Of a DNA stretch of 64,000 bases, positions 1 to 8,469 are shown piece after piece; position 1 is the first letter of the stretch; each line of letters starts with the position of its first letter. The notes below the pieces were generated by a model, which saw nothing but the letters and a program-made list of their open reading frames with translations, searched no databases and had not been told where the DNA came from. The translations under genes were made by a program, and so were the position numbers. Origin of the DNA: Bradyrhizobium sp. 200 (GTDB lineage: Bacteria > Pseudomonadota > Alphaproteobacteria > Rhizobiales > Xanthobacteraceae); contig NZ_CP064689.1 of assembly GCF_023100945.1 (NCBI RefSeq), positions 9,034,001 to 9,098,000 on the forward strand. Direction: 5' to 3'.

Positions 1-201
1 CAATTGTGGCGGAACGAGCGGCGCGACTAAACGCCCCGGTGCCTGCCCGCGTCCGCTCATTTTAATGGATCACACGTGGCATCTTGCATACGGTGGGGCC
101 GTTGCCCTGCCGGTTCTGCGTCAACGCCGGAACCAGGGAGGCAAAACACAATCGCGCCGCCGATGGCGGGCGCCAACTGCAATAGCCGAAGGAAAAATAC
201 T
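1..201. other. Left-edge intergenic stretch
   Basis: I see no gene I can support here. The reading frame of the next gene stays open upstream to about position 76, but that extension lacks a secretion signal at its start and reads like random GC-rich translation. A purine-rich GAAGGA at about 188-193 serves as the ribosome binding site for the GTG start at 202. Confidence 0.5.
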
Positions 202-1182
202 GTGAAACCAAGAGTTGTCCGGTACGCGCTGCTTACATTTATAGCCGTCGTTTCCGCCGTGGCTGGCCCGGCCCAAGCCCAAACATGGCCGGACAAGCCG
301 ATCACCTTCATCGTGCCGTTCGCGGCCGGCGGCGGCACCGATGCCTTTGCCCGTCCGCTGGCGGCCCAGCTCGATGCACAGTTGGGCAAGCGCGTGCTGA
401 TCGAAAACCGCGCGGGCGCCGGCGGCACTGTCGGCGCATCGGCGGCGTCGAAGGCCGCTCCCGATGGCTACACCTTCTTCATGGGCGCGGCGCATCACGC
501 CATTGCCCCCTCGCTCTATCCCAACCTCGACTACAACATCGAGAAGGACTTTATCGCCGTGGCGCTGATCGCGCGGCCGCCGCAGGTGGTGGTGGTCAAT
601 CCGGACAAGGTCGCCGCCAAGACGCTCGCCGAGTTCATCGCCTACGCCAAAGCCAATCCGGGCAAATTGAACTACGGCTCCGCCGGCGCCGGCACCACGC
701 ATCATCTCGCGGGCGAACTGTTCAAGATTCTGACCAAGACCACCATCCAGCACGTCCCCTATCGCGGGGCCGGCCCCGCGATGCAGGATCTGATCGCCGG
801 CCACGTACCGGTCGTGTTCGACGGGCTCGGTTCGTCGGCAGCGCCCGTCAGGGCCGGACAGTTGCGCGCGCTTGCCGTCGCCGCGCCGAAACGCGTGCCG
901 GCATTCCCCGATCTTCCGACCGCGGCGGAAGCAGGTCTGGCCGGATATGAAGTGTCGACCTGGTACGGCCTGTTCGCGCCGAAGAATACACCGCCGGCGA
1001 TCGTCGATCAGATGATCAAGGAATTGCAGAAGGCCATGCAGACGCCCTCCATCAAGGAAGCCTGGGAACGCAACGGCTCCGATGTCCCCAACGTCGCGGG
1101 TCCGGAGTTCGCGAAAATGGTGACCGCGGAAGTCGAGCGCTGGCGCAAGGTCGTGACCGAAGCGAACGTGAAGCTGGATTAG
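202..1182 (+). CDS. Bug/TctC-family tripartite tricarboxylate transporter substrate-binding protein
   Basis: Predicted periplasmic solute receptor of the Bug (TctC) family, which binds carboxylates or similar small acids and usually passes them to a TctA/TctB membrane pair. I chose the GTG at 202 because a GAAGGA ribosome site lies just upstream and the product then opens with a clean signal peptide (about 28 residues ending AQAQ). The mature protein begins TWPDKPITFIVPFAAGGGTD, the signature start of the family, and later has the typical NYGSAGAGTTHHLAGELF and VPYRGAGPAMQDL segments. Its length of 326 aa is normal. No TctA or TctB gene lies nearby, so it is an orphan receptor as are most Bug proteins. 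The substrate cannot be read from the sequence. Confidence 0.9.
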   Translation: MKPRVVRYALLTFIAVVSAVAGPAQAQTWPDKPITFIVPFAAGGGTDAFARPLAAQLDAQLGKRVLIENRAGAGGTVGASAASKAAPDGYTFFMGAAHHAIAPSLYPNLDYNIEKDFIAVALIARPPQVVVVNPDKVAAKTLAEFIAYAKANPGKLNYGSAGAGTTHHLAGELFKILTKTTIQHVPYRGAGPAMQDLIAGHVPVVFDGLGSSAAPVRAGQLRALAVAAPKRVPAFPDLPTAAEAGLAGYEVSTWYGLFAPKNTPPAIVDQMIKELQKAMQTPSIKEAWERNGSDVPNVAGPEFAKMVTAEVERWRKVVTEANVKLD

Positions 1183-1241
1183 CGGGGCAGCTCAGGCGCG
1201 GCATTGTTTCATGACGAGTTCGCCGCGCCAAACCCGGCTGA

Positions 1242-2114
1242 TCAGTTACTCACGCGTACGCCATAACGCGCAAAGTCGTCATCGATTCCAGCCTGGATCG
1301 TCTTTGCCGCGGAAATATCGGCCTCGCCGCCAGCCTTGTCGCCGATCTTGACCCTGGCAAGCCCACGCCCATAGAGCGCACTCGCCAGCTTCGGATCGAC
1401 CCGCAGCGCGGAACTGAAATCAGTGATCGCCGCGTCGGCCTGTCCCATCTTCAGATGGGCCAGCCCACGCGAGTCATACGTGGCGGCGTCGTCCGGCCAT
1501 GACTGAAGCACCTTGTTGCAGTCCTCAAGCGCCGCCTGCAACGAGCCGAGGATGGTCCGGGTCCAGCAGCGTCCGCTCCAGGCAGCCTCCAGATTGGGCT
1601 CAAGGCGAATCGCCTCGTCGTAGTCCCGCACGGCGCGATCGTACTCGTTCTTTTTCAGGTAAACCCCGGCGCGGTTGACAAAAGCTCTGCCGTAATTCGG
1701 ATTGAGCCTGATCGCCTCATCGAGAGCTTTGAGCGCGAGGTCGTATTCGCCCTTCCTCAGATGAGCCGCGCCGCGGTTGTTGAACGGCTTGGCGTTAGTT
1801 GCATCGAGCTTGATCGATTGATTGAAATCAAGGATGGCGCGGTCAAAATTTCCCTTTGCCGCATGGGCATTGCCACGATTGTTATGGGCAATGGCAAGCG
1901 CCGTCGTGGTACCTTGACCGGATTCGATGAGCGCCGTGCAACCATCGATCCGGGCCGCAAACGACGTGCGATCCGCGCCGTTGCACAGCGCGATGTTCCC
2001 GAGATAGTCACTCTTCCTGGGGCTCTGCGCGGTGGCCAGCGACCCGAGCAGCAGCAACGCAAATGTGGACGCCACGCCGTGGATGATGATGCGCCTGCTC
2101 GCACGAAATTCCAT
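1242..2114 (-). CDS. Exported TPR-repeat protein
   Basis: A 290-residue protein with an N-terminal signal peptide (about residues 1-29, ending ATAQ), followed by five or six tetratricopeptide repeats from about residue 75 to the end. The repeats read AHNNRGNAHAAKGNFDRAI, PFNNRGAAHLRKGEYDLAL and so on. TPRs make protein-protein scaffolds, so this is probably a periplasmic adaptor. It follows the FecR-domain gene on the same strand with a 36-base gap, so the two probably form an operon divergent from the VCBS gene. The last 110 residues resemble the C-terminal TPR region of the caspase-fold protein at 43447-44919 (RCWTRTILGSLQAALEDCN versus RCWARTVIGDLQAALKDCN, and both end in YGV). No partner is known. 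Confidence 0.85.
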   Translation of the reverse strand: MEFRASRRIIIHGVASTFALLLLGSLATAQSPRKSDYLGNIALCNGADRTSFAARIDGCTALIESGQGTTTALAIAHNNRGNAHAAKGNFDRAILDFNQSIKLDATNAKPFNNRGAAHLRKGEYDLALKALDEAIRLNPNYGRAFVNRAGVYLKKNEYDRAVRDYDEAIRLEPNLEAAWSGRCWTRTILGSLQAALEDCNKVLQSWPDDAATYDSRGLAHLKMGQADAAITDFSSALRVDPKLASALYGRGLARVKIGDKAGGEADISAAKTIQAGIDDDFARYGVRVSN

Positions 2115-2150
2115 ATCAGGCTTTCCGACGTTGGAACTACCGAGAACGGG

Positions 2151-2807
2151 TTAGCACCCTCGGCAGATGTTCAGATTCGACTTGGGAAAAGGCTTTTCAT
2201 CGAGCCTCTGCACCGCCGGTGGCCCCGCCTTCTTCGTGACCTTGCTCTTGCCTTCTTCAATGAGCGTGGAAAATCGGACCGTCCCGTCATCCGAAATTTC
2301 GACACGTGGCGTGGTACCTCGAACGCCCATGGTCGCGACCGGAGTATCGATCTTCATGTCGCCAGTCTTCGCGACTTTGCCCGCGACAAAGGTGAAGGTT
2401 CCCTTGGTTAGATTGAACAAGGTCGCGTTGGACGTACTATTTGGATCGTACACGAACTCGTTCAAAACCATGCGAGCGTTGTTCGACAGATTGAAGGAAG
2501 TGCCGTCGGTGAAGTTGATACCGACCCGGCCGTCGGCGCCGGTTGCGACGGCATCGCCCTGATAGACGAGATCACCTACCTTGGCCTGCTCGGCCTGACC
2601 TGCGGTACTCACCTGAATGACCGCCGCACTCGCGCGTTCAAGCGTAACCGAACCCGTGGCGACAACAACTTTTCCAATAGGCTTCGATACGACATCCTGA
2701 ACGGCGGGCCTGGCGGAATCGCGTTGCGCGTAAGCCGGCCCGGCGACGAGCCCGGCCGCCGCCAGAACGCAACCTGCCATCAACATGGCAACCGTACGCG
2801 TGCACAT
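2151..2807 (-). CDS. Exported FecR-domain protein with C-terminal CxxC
   Basis: The ATG at 2807 follows a strong GGGGGG ribosome site and opens a signal peptide (about residues 1-28, ending AYAQ), so I prefer it to the longer frame starting at 2891. The mature 190-residue protein carries a FecR domain: GKVVVATGSVTLER, then VGDLVYQGDAVATG, INFTDGTSFNLSNNARMVLNEF and the TPVATMGVRGT core. In Bradyrhizobium such domains occur in exported or surface proteins rather than in FecI-FecR iron signalling, and no sigma factor lies nearby. The chain ends in CRGC, a CxxC pair. These are the only cysteines of the mature protein. It is divergent from a cysteine-rich VCBS protein, which makes a surface module plausible. 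Confidence 0.85.
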   Translation of the reverse strand: MCTRTVAMLMAGCVLAAAGLVAGPAYAQRDSARPAVQDVVSKPIGKVVVATGSVTLERASAAVIQVSTAGQAEQAKVGDLVYQGDAVATGADGRVGINFTDGTSFNLSNNARMVLNEFVYDPNSTSNATLFNLTKGTFTFVAGKVAKTGDMKIDTPVATMGVRGTTPRVEISDDGTVRFSTLIEEGKSKVTKKAGPPAVQRLDEKPFPKSNLNICRGC

Positions 2808-2928
2808 GATCCCCCCTTTCCCGAGAAGATCTTGTCCGAGAGGCCGCTGACTAGTCGAACCCAACGGCCAAGGCGGCATCAGACCGGACATTAGACCCGA
2901 TGTCGGGGAAAGGCATCATCGGCCCTCC

Positions 2929-2954
2929 GCTCAAAAGTATTATATCTTTTGAGC
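2929..2954. promoter_or_regulatory. Perfect 9-bp inverted repeat between divergent FecR and VCBS genes
   Basis: GCTCAAAAG (2929-2937) and CTTTTGAGC (2946-2954) are exact reverse complements around an AT-only 8-base centre, in otherwise GC-rich DNA. It lies between two divergent genes, so it could be a shared operator. It could also form an RNA hairpin. No protein is known to bind it. Confidence 0.5.
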
Positions 2955-3092
2955 CTAAAGCTAACGCCCCTGGATTGGGGTAGTTTGGCGGTGTTGGCGG
3001 CCAGCCCTCGGCTGGTAGCACTAGGGCATTTTGACCTCATGGGCTGGGCAAAACCCGGCCACGACAATTCGTACCAGGGGCGGGTTCGAGCC

Positions 3093-5681
3093 ATGCTCGT
3101 CGAGTCCCACGCCGAGACGGGAGATGAACGTAAGGCCGTTGCGGCCCTGTTTCCCCATATTGTCGGCAACTTTCAGACCGCGGCCGGTTTCGGCCCCCTC
3201 AAGCGCGCGACCTGCGCGGACGCTCCCACCACGGTCGGCGATCCCCGGGGCCGAGCTCGCGCTGGCGGGTTCGGCGTGTTGTGGCTCACAGCGGTGACGT
3301 TCTCGCTGATGGGGGAGGTCCGGGCCGCCGACCCGAACGTCACATTTTTGGACGACGGCAACATCACCTACAAGGACCTCGAGCATGGCGCATTCGAACT
3401 GGTCACCAAGGAGCTGATCCCTCGATACTTACTCGTTGAAGATCCCGGACAGACCATCGTCCTGCGTTCGCAAGGTTCCTCGGTCAGCGTCAGTCAGACC
3501 ACGAATTCCGCTGCGCGCATGGCCGAATTGCAGGAGGCCCAGCAGGAAGCGCTCTCTACCTATGAAAAGGGGTTGGGCTCGACCGGGTCGAGCACGCCTC
3601 CTGTTCTCGACCCGCTACCGGTGCAACCGATCAATTTCATTCAGAGCGATGACTCTTCTCCGGCGCAGGAATTGCCTGCTATGCCTGGGTCAATCTTCGT
3701 CCCTCCCCCGGACATCATTTTCGCAAAATTGCCGCCTCCACCGCCGACGCCGCCCACGCTGAATGCGATAATTGGGCCGACTGAAATCGACACCACGGTC
3801 TTTGACGTCTTCACTGCGACAAGCGGCACTTTCCTTGCCAGCAGCTCCAACAGCGGCGCGACGCTAACCTTCGGCATCAACGGAGGCACCGCCGGCAGCA
3901 CCGTCATCGATGGCGTAAACTACGATGTGTCAAGGGCTGGTCCCTACGGCGCGCTCTACCTCGACAGCACGACCGGCGCCTATACGTTCGTTCCGAACAA
4001 TGACGCGATCAATGCGCTTATTGCGCCGACCACCACGGATTTCACGATCACCGTATCCGACGGGACGCTCTCGGCCAATCAACCCTTTACGATCGCCATT
4101 AACGGCACCAACGACGCGGCCGTCATCTCCGGCGCCGCCAATGGCACGGCGATCGAGGCCGGCAGCGTCGCCAACACCGCGCTGGGCCCGCTGAGCGCCA
4201 CCGGGACGCTCACCAGCACCGACGTCGACGACACACCCAACACCTTCGCTGCGATCAGCACGCCGACCGAGAGCGCGCACGGTTTCGGCACCTTCACGAT
4301 GACGGCGGATGGCGTATGGACCTACACGGTCAACGATGCCAACAGTGCGGTGCAGGCGCTCAATGTCGGCGACAAGCTGACCGACTCCTTCACGGTGACC
4401 ACCATTGACGGCACCCCACAGGTGGTGACAGTCACCATCAACGGCGCCAACGATGCGGCAGTCATTTCCGGCACCACGACCAGCTCCGTGATCGAGGACG
4501 GTGGCACCAAGTGCGACGTGCCGACCGCGACCGGCACGCTCACCGCTACCGACGTCGACAATGCGGCTGGTTTTACGGCGGTCAATTGCCCGACGGCCAG
4601 CGATGCCGGCTATGGCACCTTCACGATGACGGCGGACGGCGTGTGGATCTACAAGCTCGACGACAGCAATTGCGCGGTGCAGGCACTCAATGTCGGAGAC
4701 ACGCTGACCGACACTTTCAAGGTGACCTCCCTGGACGGCACCGCGCAGCTGGTGACGGTTACCATCAATGGCACCAACGACGCCGCCATCATTTGCGGAA
4801 CCAAGGAGGGCTCGGTCATCGAGGCTGGCGGCGCGGCCAATTCCATATCTTGCAAACCGACCGCGACCGGCACGCTCACCGACACTGACGTCGACAACAC
4901 TCCCAACACCTTTACGGCGATCGATACGCCAAAGGCTAGCACGGGCGGCTACGGCACCTTCACCATGACGACCGATGGCGTCTGGACCTACACGCTCGAT
5001 AACACCAACTGCAAAGTGCAGGCTCTCAATGTCTGCGACAGGCTGACCGACTGCTTTACGGTGACCACCATCGACGGCACCCCGCAGGTGGTGACGATCA
5101 CCATCAACGGCGCCAATGACGCCGCCGTCATTTGCGGCACAACAACAGGCTCGGTAACCGAAGCTGGCGCTTGCACATACGGTACACCGATTGCGACCGG
5201 CACGCTCACCGATACCGACGTCGACAACACGCCCAATACGTTCACGGCCGTATGCGCGCCGAAGGCAAGCGAGGCCGGCTACGGCACCTTCACGATGACG
5301 GAGGATGGCGTCTGGACCTTCAAGCTCGACAACGCCAATTGCGAGGTGCAGGCCCTCAACGACTGCGACACGCTCACCGACTGCTTCAAGGTGACCACCA
5401 TCGACGGCACTACACAGGTGGTGACGGTCACCATCAACGGCGCCGACGACACGTTCCTCTTCAAGGACAAGATGTCCGATGTAAGAACTTCTGAAGTCAT
5501 CGACCTTGCAGAAGACATCCCGGCGTCGGGCAGTTCTTCCGAAAACGCTACAGGAACCAGTGGATCGCCAGCACTTTCATTGGCAGTCCAAGCGATCGAG
5601 ATGACCGCACAATGGTCCGACACTCCCGTTTGGAGCCATGATGATGTCATCACCCGCGCACCGCACGATCTGATGGTGTGA
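3093..5681 (+). CDS. Surface/secreted VCBS-repeat protein with cysteine-rich repeats
   Basis: A long protein whose second half is four VCBS-type (cadherin-like) repeats of 109-113 residues; such repeats build extracellular adhesins usually exported by type I secretion. The frame is open from TTG 2949. I prefer ATG 3093, eight bases after AGGGGCGGG, but the start is uncertain. Order (numbered from 3093): a possible signal or membrane segment ending GEVRAAD (about 59-78); a region starting NVTFLDDGNITYKDLEHGAF, like the C-terminal part of Bradyrhizobium FecR-VCBS proteins; a Pro-rich linker (about 205-230); a cadherin-like unit ending TFTIAINGTND; four repeats (about 341-784); and a non-repeat tail. 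No RTX nonapeptides are visible. Unusually, repeats 1 to 4 hold 0, 3, 5 and 6 cysteines. No type I secretion genes are in the window. Confidence 0.85.
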   Translation: MLVESHAETGDERKAVAALFPHIVGNFQTAAGFGPLKRATCADAPTTVGDPRGRARAGGFGVLWLTAVTFSLMGEVRAADPNVTFLDDGNITYKDLEHGAFELVTKELIPRYLLVEDPGQTIVLRSQGSSVSVSQTTNSAARMAELQEAQQEALSTYEKGLGSTGSSTPPVLDPLPVQPINFIQSDDSSPAQELPAMPGSIFVPPPDIIFAKLPPPPPTPPTLNAIIGPTEIDTTVFDVFTATSGTFLASSSNSGATLTFGINGGTAGSTVIDGVNYDVSRAGPYGALYLDSTTGAYTFVPNNDAINALIAPTTTDFTITVSDGTLSANQPFTIAINGTNDAAVISGAANGTAIEAGSVANTALGPLSATGTLTSTDVDDTPNTFAAISTPTESAHGFGTFTMTADGVWTYTVNDANSAVQALNVGDKLTDSFTVTTIDGTPQVVTVTINGANDAAVISGTTTSSVIEDGGTKCDVPTATGTLTATDVDNAAGFTAVNCPTASDAGYGTFTMTADGVWIYKLDDSNCAVQALNVGDTLTDTFKVTSLDGTAQLVTVTINGTNDAAIICGTKEGSVIEAGGAANSISCKPTATGTLTDTDVDNTPNTFTAIDTPKASTGGYGTFTMTTDGVWTYTLDNTNCKVQALNVCDRLTDCFTVTTIDGTPQVVTITINGANDAAVICGTTTGSVTEAGACTYGTPIATGTLTDTDVDNTPNTFTAVCAPKASEAGYGTFTMTEDGVWTFKLDNANCEVQALNDCDTLTDCFKVTTIDGTTQVVTVTINGADDTFLFKDKMSDVRTSEVIDLAEDIPASGSSSENATGTSGSPALSLAVQAIEMTAQWSDTPVWSHDDVITRAPHDLMV
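4113..5444 (+). repeat. Four in-frame tandem VCBS repeats (327 or 339 bp each)
   Basis: The units start at 4113, 4452, 4779 and 5118, each opening with Asp-Ala-Ala-(Val/Ile)-Ile. Each contains GTLT-TDVD, YGTFTMT-DGVW, VQALN and ends VVT(V/I)TING. Lengths alternate 113, 109, 113 and 109 residues. The nucleotide sequence is also conserved, for example the segments coding GTFTMT and VQALN, so the array grew by duplication. Confidence 0.9.
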
Positions 5682-5728
5682 CGGAGCCGCGCCGATTTCA
5701 GCTCTGCCTTTCTGCATCGCGCGCCACC

Positions 5729-6721
5729 TTACTTCGCTTCGCTCGCCTTGATCCCCGAGCTTTCAACGAGCTTTGCCACCCGCGGCAGGTCGGCGGCGAA
5801 CAGGCGTGCGTGCGCCTCCGGCGTCAGCTCGCTGTCGGGAAATGGCAGGGTTCCGAGCTGCTTCAGCTTCTCCAGCAGGACCGGCTCGGCCAGCGCCGCG
5901 CGGAGCGCGGAATTCAGCGCGGCTATCGTCTCCCTGGGCGTGCCCTTCGCCACATAGAGCCCATGCCACATCGAGTAGCTGACCTCGGGCATTCCGAGCT
6001 CGGCGGTGGTCGGCACGTCCTTCAACTGCTCAAGCCGCTCCGGCGACGTAATGGCGATGCCGTGGAGCGTTCCGGCTTGAATCTGGGGCAGCGCGTTGGT
6101 CACCTGGTCCCACAGCAGATCGATCTGCCCCGCCAGCAGATCGGAGATGGCCGGCGCCGATCCGCGATAGGCTGCGACCGTCGGCTTGAAGCCGAGCACA
6201 TTGCCCATCATCACGGCGCACAGATGACTGTTCGTCCCGAGGCCGCCATGCGCGAAGTTCGCCTTGTCGCCCTGCGCCTTGATCCAGTCCACATAATCCT
6301 TCGGTCCCGCGCCGGGGATCGACTTGCGGCCGATCAGGACCATCGGCGCGTTGTTGACGAGGCCGACCGCCTCAAACGCCGTTTTGGTATCGTAGCGAAG
6401 GTTGATGAACAGGCTGGGCGCCGCGAGCAGCGCGACGTGATTGATCAGGACTGTCGAACCGTCAGGCGCCGATCGGGCAACTCGGTCATTGGCCAGCGTG
6501 CTGCCGCCTCCGACCACGTTCTCGATGATGACGGTCTGGCCGAGCGTGCGCGACATCCGCTCGCCGATAAGACGCGCGACGGTATCCGTGCCGCCGCCGG
6601 CCGCGAACGGGACCACCAGCGTCACGGTCTTCGGGGTCGATTGCGCATGGGCCTGCGGCGAAAGCGCCGCAATCAGCAGACCAAGGCCCATGAGGGCGCG
6701 TCTAGAGGGGAGATTGATCAC
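5729..6721 (-). CDS. Bug/TctC-family substrate-binding protein
   Basis: A second periplasmic Bug-family receptor, 330 residues. It opens with a signal peptide (about residues 1-26, ending AHAQ) followed by the family hallmark VTLVVPFAAGGGTDTVARLI, and later has ANFAHGGLGTNSHLCAVMM and VAAYRGSAPAISDLLAGQID. It is divergent from the 2-keto-3-deoxygalactonate kinase gene across a 164-base gap. Co-regulation with sugar-acid catabolism and uptake of a sugar acid are therefore possible, but this is inference from position. No TctA/TctB partner is adjacent. Confidence 0.9.
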   Translation of the reverse strand: MINLPSRRALMGLGLLIAALSPQAHAQSTPKTVTLVVPFAAGGGTDTVARLIGERMSRTLGQTVIIENVVGGGSTLANDRVARSAPDGSTVLINHVALLAAPSLFINLRYDTKTAFEAVGLVNNAPMVLIGRKSIPGAGPKDYVDWIKAQGDKANFAHGGLGTNSHLCAVMMGNVLGFKPTVAAYRGSAPAISDLLAGQIDLLWDQVTNALPQIQAGTLHGIAITSPERLEQLKDVPTTAELGMPEVSYSMWHGLYVAKGTPRETIAALNSALRAALAEPVLLEKLKQLGTLPFPDSELTPEAHARLFAADLPRVAKLVESSGIKASEAK

Positions 6722-6885
6722 GATGGCGTCCTCCGAAGTCTTTGTTTTTTGTTATGACTTCGGATCATGCTGATTGTGCATCTGCAAATCAATTACAAAG
6801 CGAACGTAGCTCGCCGGCAGACCGGCGTGATATCATGTCCCCGAGAAGCACGAATAACACCGCAGATGCATCGGGACGGACTGAA

Positions 6886-7800
6886 ATGAGCGAGGCTGCA
6901 TATGTCGCGATCGATTGGGGCACGAGCAGTTTTCGGCTTTGGCTCGTCGACCGGGCCGGCAATGTGCTCGGGGAACGGCGCAGTCACGAGGGCATGATGG
7001 CGGCAGGCAAGCTGGGCTTCGCGGCCGTGCTGCAATCGCATCTGGAAGCCACCAGCGCCGCGCCTGAGCTGCCCGTTGTCATCTGCGGCATGGCCGGCGC
7101 CCGGCAGGGATGGGTTGAGGCCGGATATGTCGACACGCCGGCGCGGCTCGCATCGATCCTGGAGCATGCCGTCCCGGTGCCGGGGCAGGACCGTGACATC
7201 CGCATCCTCCCGGGAATCGCGCAACGAGATCGCAAGGCGCCGGATGTCATGCGGGGCGAGGAAACGCAGTTGCTCGGCGCCCTGGGCGTGGACGCGGCAG
7301 GTGACGCGGTCGTCTGCATGCCGGGCACCCATTCGAAGTGGGTCAGGGCGAATAGAGGAACCGTCGAGCGCTTCGCCACGTTCATGACCGGAGAGCTGTT
7401 CGACGTCGTGTCGCGGGAAACGATCCTGTCCCACGCGGTGACCGGTGCCGACGAGGCGGAAGACATCGACGCATTTAGATCAGCGGTCATTGCCGCGTTC
7501 GAGGCGCCCTCGTTCGCCGCCAATCTGCTTTTTCAGGTGCGAGCGGGCCAGCTCCTTTACGGCGGAAAGCCATCCTCGGCCCGCGAAAAAATATCGGGGA
7601 CCCTGATTGGTCTTGAATTGGCAGCGGGGCTCGCTGGAGAAGTGCCCACGACCGGCATCACCTTGGTGGCGTCAGGAAGGCTCCATAGGCTTTACCAGTT
7701 GGCGTTTGAAACGGTTTCCGTTCCTGTCAGGTCAATCGGCGCCGAGGATGCGGTCCGTCGCGGCCTTTCGATGGCCGCTGCATCGATCTGGAACGTATAG
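6886..7800 (+). CDS. dgoK: 2-dehydro-3-deoxygalactonokinase
   Basis: Phosphorylates 2-keto-3-deoxygalactonate with ATP to give KDPGal, the next-to-last step of the De Ley-Doudoroff route for galactonate. The product begins YVAIDWGTSSFRLWLVD, the phosphate-1 loop typical of the DgoK family, and contains the GEETQLLG and CMPGTHSKWV motifs. I chose the ATG at 6886 because it places this motif at the N-terminus as in known DgoK proteins, and GGGACGGA precedes it. ATG 6835 in the same frame is possible. At 304 aa the length is normal. The KDPGal aldolase gene follows after 12 bases, which supports the assignment and an operon. Confidence 0.9.
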   Translation: MSEAAYVAIDWGTSSFRLWLVDRAGNVLGERRSHEGMMAAGKLGFAAVLQSHLEATSAAPELPVVICGMAGARQGWVEAGYVDTPARLASILEHAVPVPGQDRDIRILPGIAQRDRKAPDVMRGEETQLLGALGVDAAGDAVVCMPGTHSKWVRANRGTVERFATFMTGELFDVVSRETILSHAVTGADEAEDIDAFRSAVIAAFEAPSFAANLLFQVRAGQLLYGGKPSSAREKISGTLIGLELAAGLAGEVPTTGITLVASGRLHRLYQLAFETVSVPVRSIGAEDAVRRGLSMAAASIWNV

Positions 7801-7812
7801 AGGATCAGACCA

Positions 7813-8469
7813 ATGAGCGTTGTCCCATTTCCCCCGATGAAGCGTCCGCTGGTCGCGATTCTGCGCGGTGTGAGACCAGAGGAAGCGGAGGATATCGTCA
7901 GCGTACTGATCGACAACGGCATGACGGCGATCGAGATTCCGCTCAACTCGCCGGATCCATTCCGCTCCATCGAGATCGCCGTGAAAAAGGCTCCCGCCGG
8001 AATCCTGGTGGGCGCCGGCACTGTCCTGGCGCTGGAAGCTGTCGAGCGGCTCAACGACGTTGGCGGCCGGCTTCTGGTGTCGCCCAATGTCGATCCCGAA
8101 ATCATTGCCCAGGCCCGGGCACACGGCATGGTCACGATGCCCGGCGTCTTCACCCCGACGGAGGCGCTGCTTGCCGCCAAGGCGGGGGCTTCCAGCCTAA
8201 AATTCTTTCCGGCGGGCGTGCTTGGCGCCGCGGGGATCACCGCCATTCGCGCCGTCCTTCCCGCAGACCTGATGATCGCGGCTGTCGGTGGCGTCTCCGA
8301 CAAGAACTTCGCCGACTACACGCGAGCTGGCATTGTTGCGTTCGGCCTCGGCAGCAGCCTCTACAAACCCGGCATGACGGCGGCGGAAGTAGCGGCGCGC
8401 GCCAAGGTGACGATCGACGCGTACGACGTGGCCATTGAGCAGGCGGGATCATCGAGAACGCCTGCATGA
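7813..8469 (+). CDS. dgoA: 2-dehydro-3-deoxy-6-phosphogalactonate aldolase
   Basis: Cleaves KDPGal to pyruvate and glyceraldehyde 3-phosphate. This is a 218-residue class I aldolase of the KDPG/KDPGal family. It has LVAILRGVRPEEA near the start, the helper Glu in AIEIPLNSPDP, the VGAGTVL turn, and the Schiff-base lysine in SLKFFPAG, followed by AVGGVS and the phosphate-binding end GLGSSLY. The IPLNSP segment and pairing with a DgoK homologue favour KDPGal over KDPG. It sits 12 bases after dgoK and its stop overlaps the next start as ATGA. Confidence 0.92.
   Translation: MSVVPFPPMKRPLVAILRGVRPEEAEDIVSVLIDNGMTAIEIPLNSPDPFRSIEIAVKKAPAGILVGAGTVLALEAVERLNDVGGRLLVSPNVDPEIIAQARAHGMVTMPGVFTPTEALLAAKAGASSLKFFPAGVLGAAGITAIRAVLPADLMIAAVGGVSDKNFADYTRAGIVAFGLGSSLYKPGMTAAEVAARAKVTIDAYDVAIEQAGSSRTPA

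Noticed and set aside
4113..5444. Tandem repeats considered as CRISPR or RTX
   Set aside because: The units are in-frame coding repeats over 320 bases long, not short direct repeats with spacers, and lack the Gly-Gly-x-Gly-x-Asp nonapeptides of RTX proteins.
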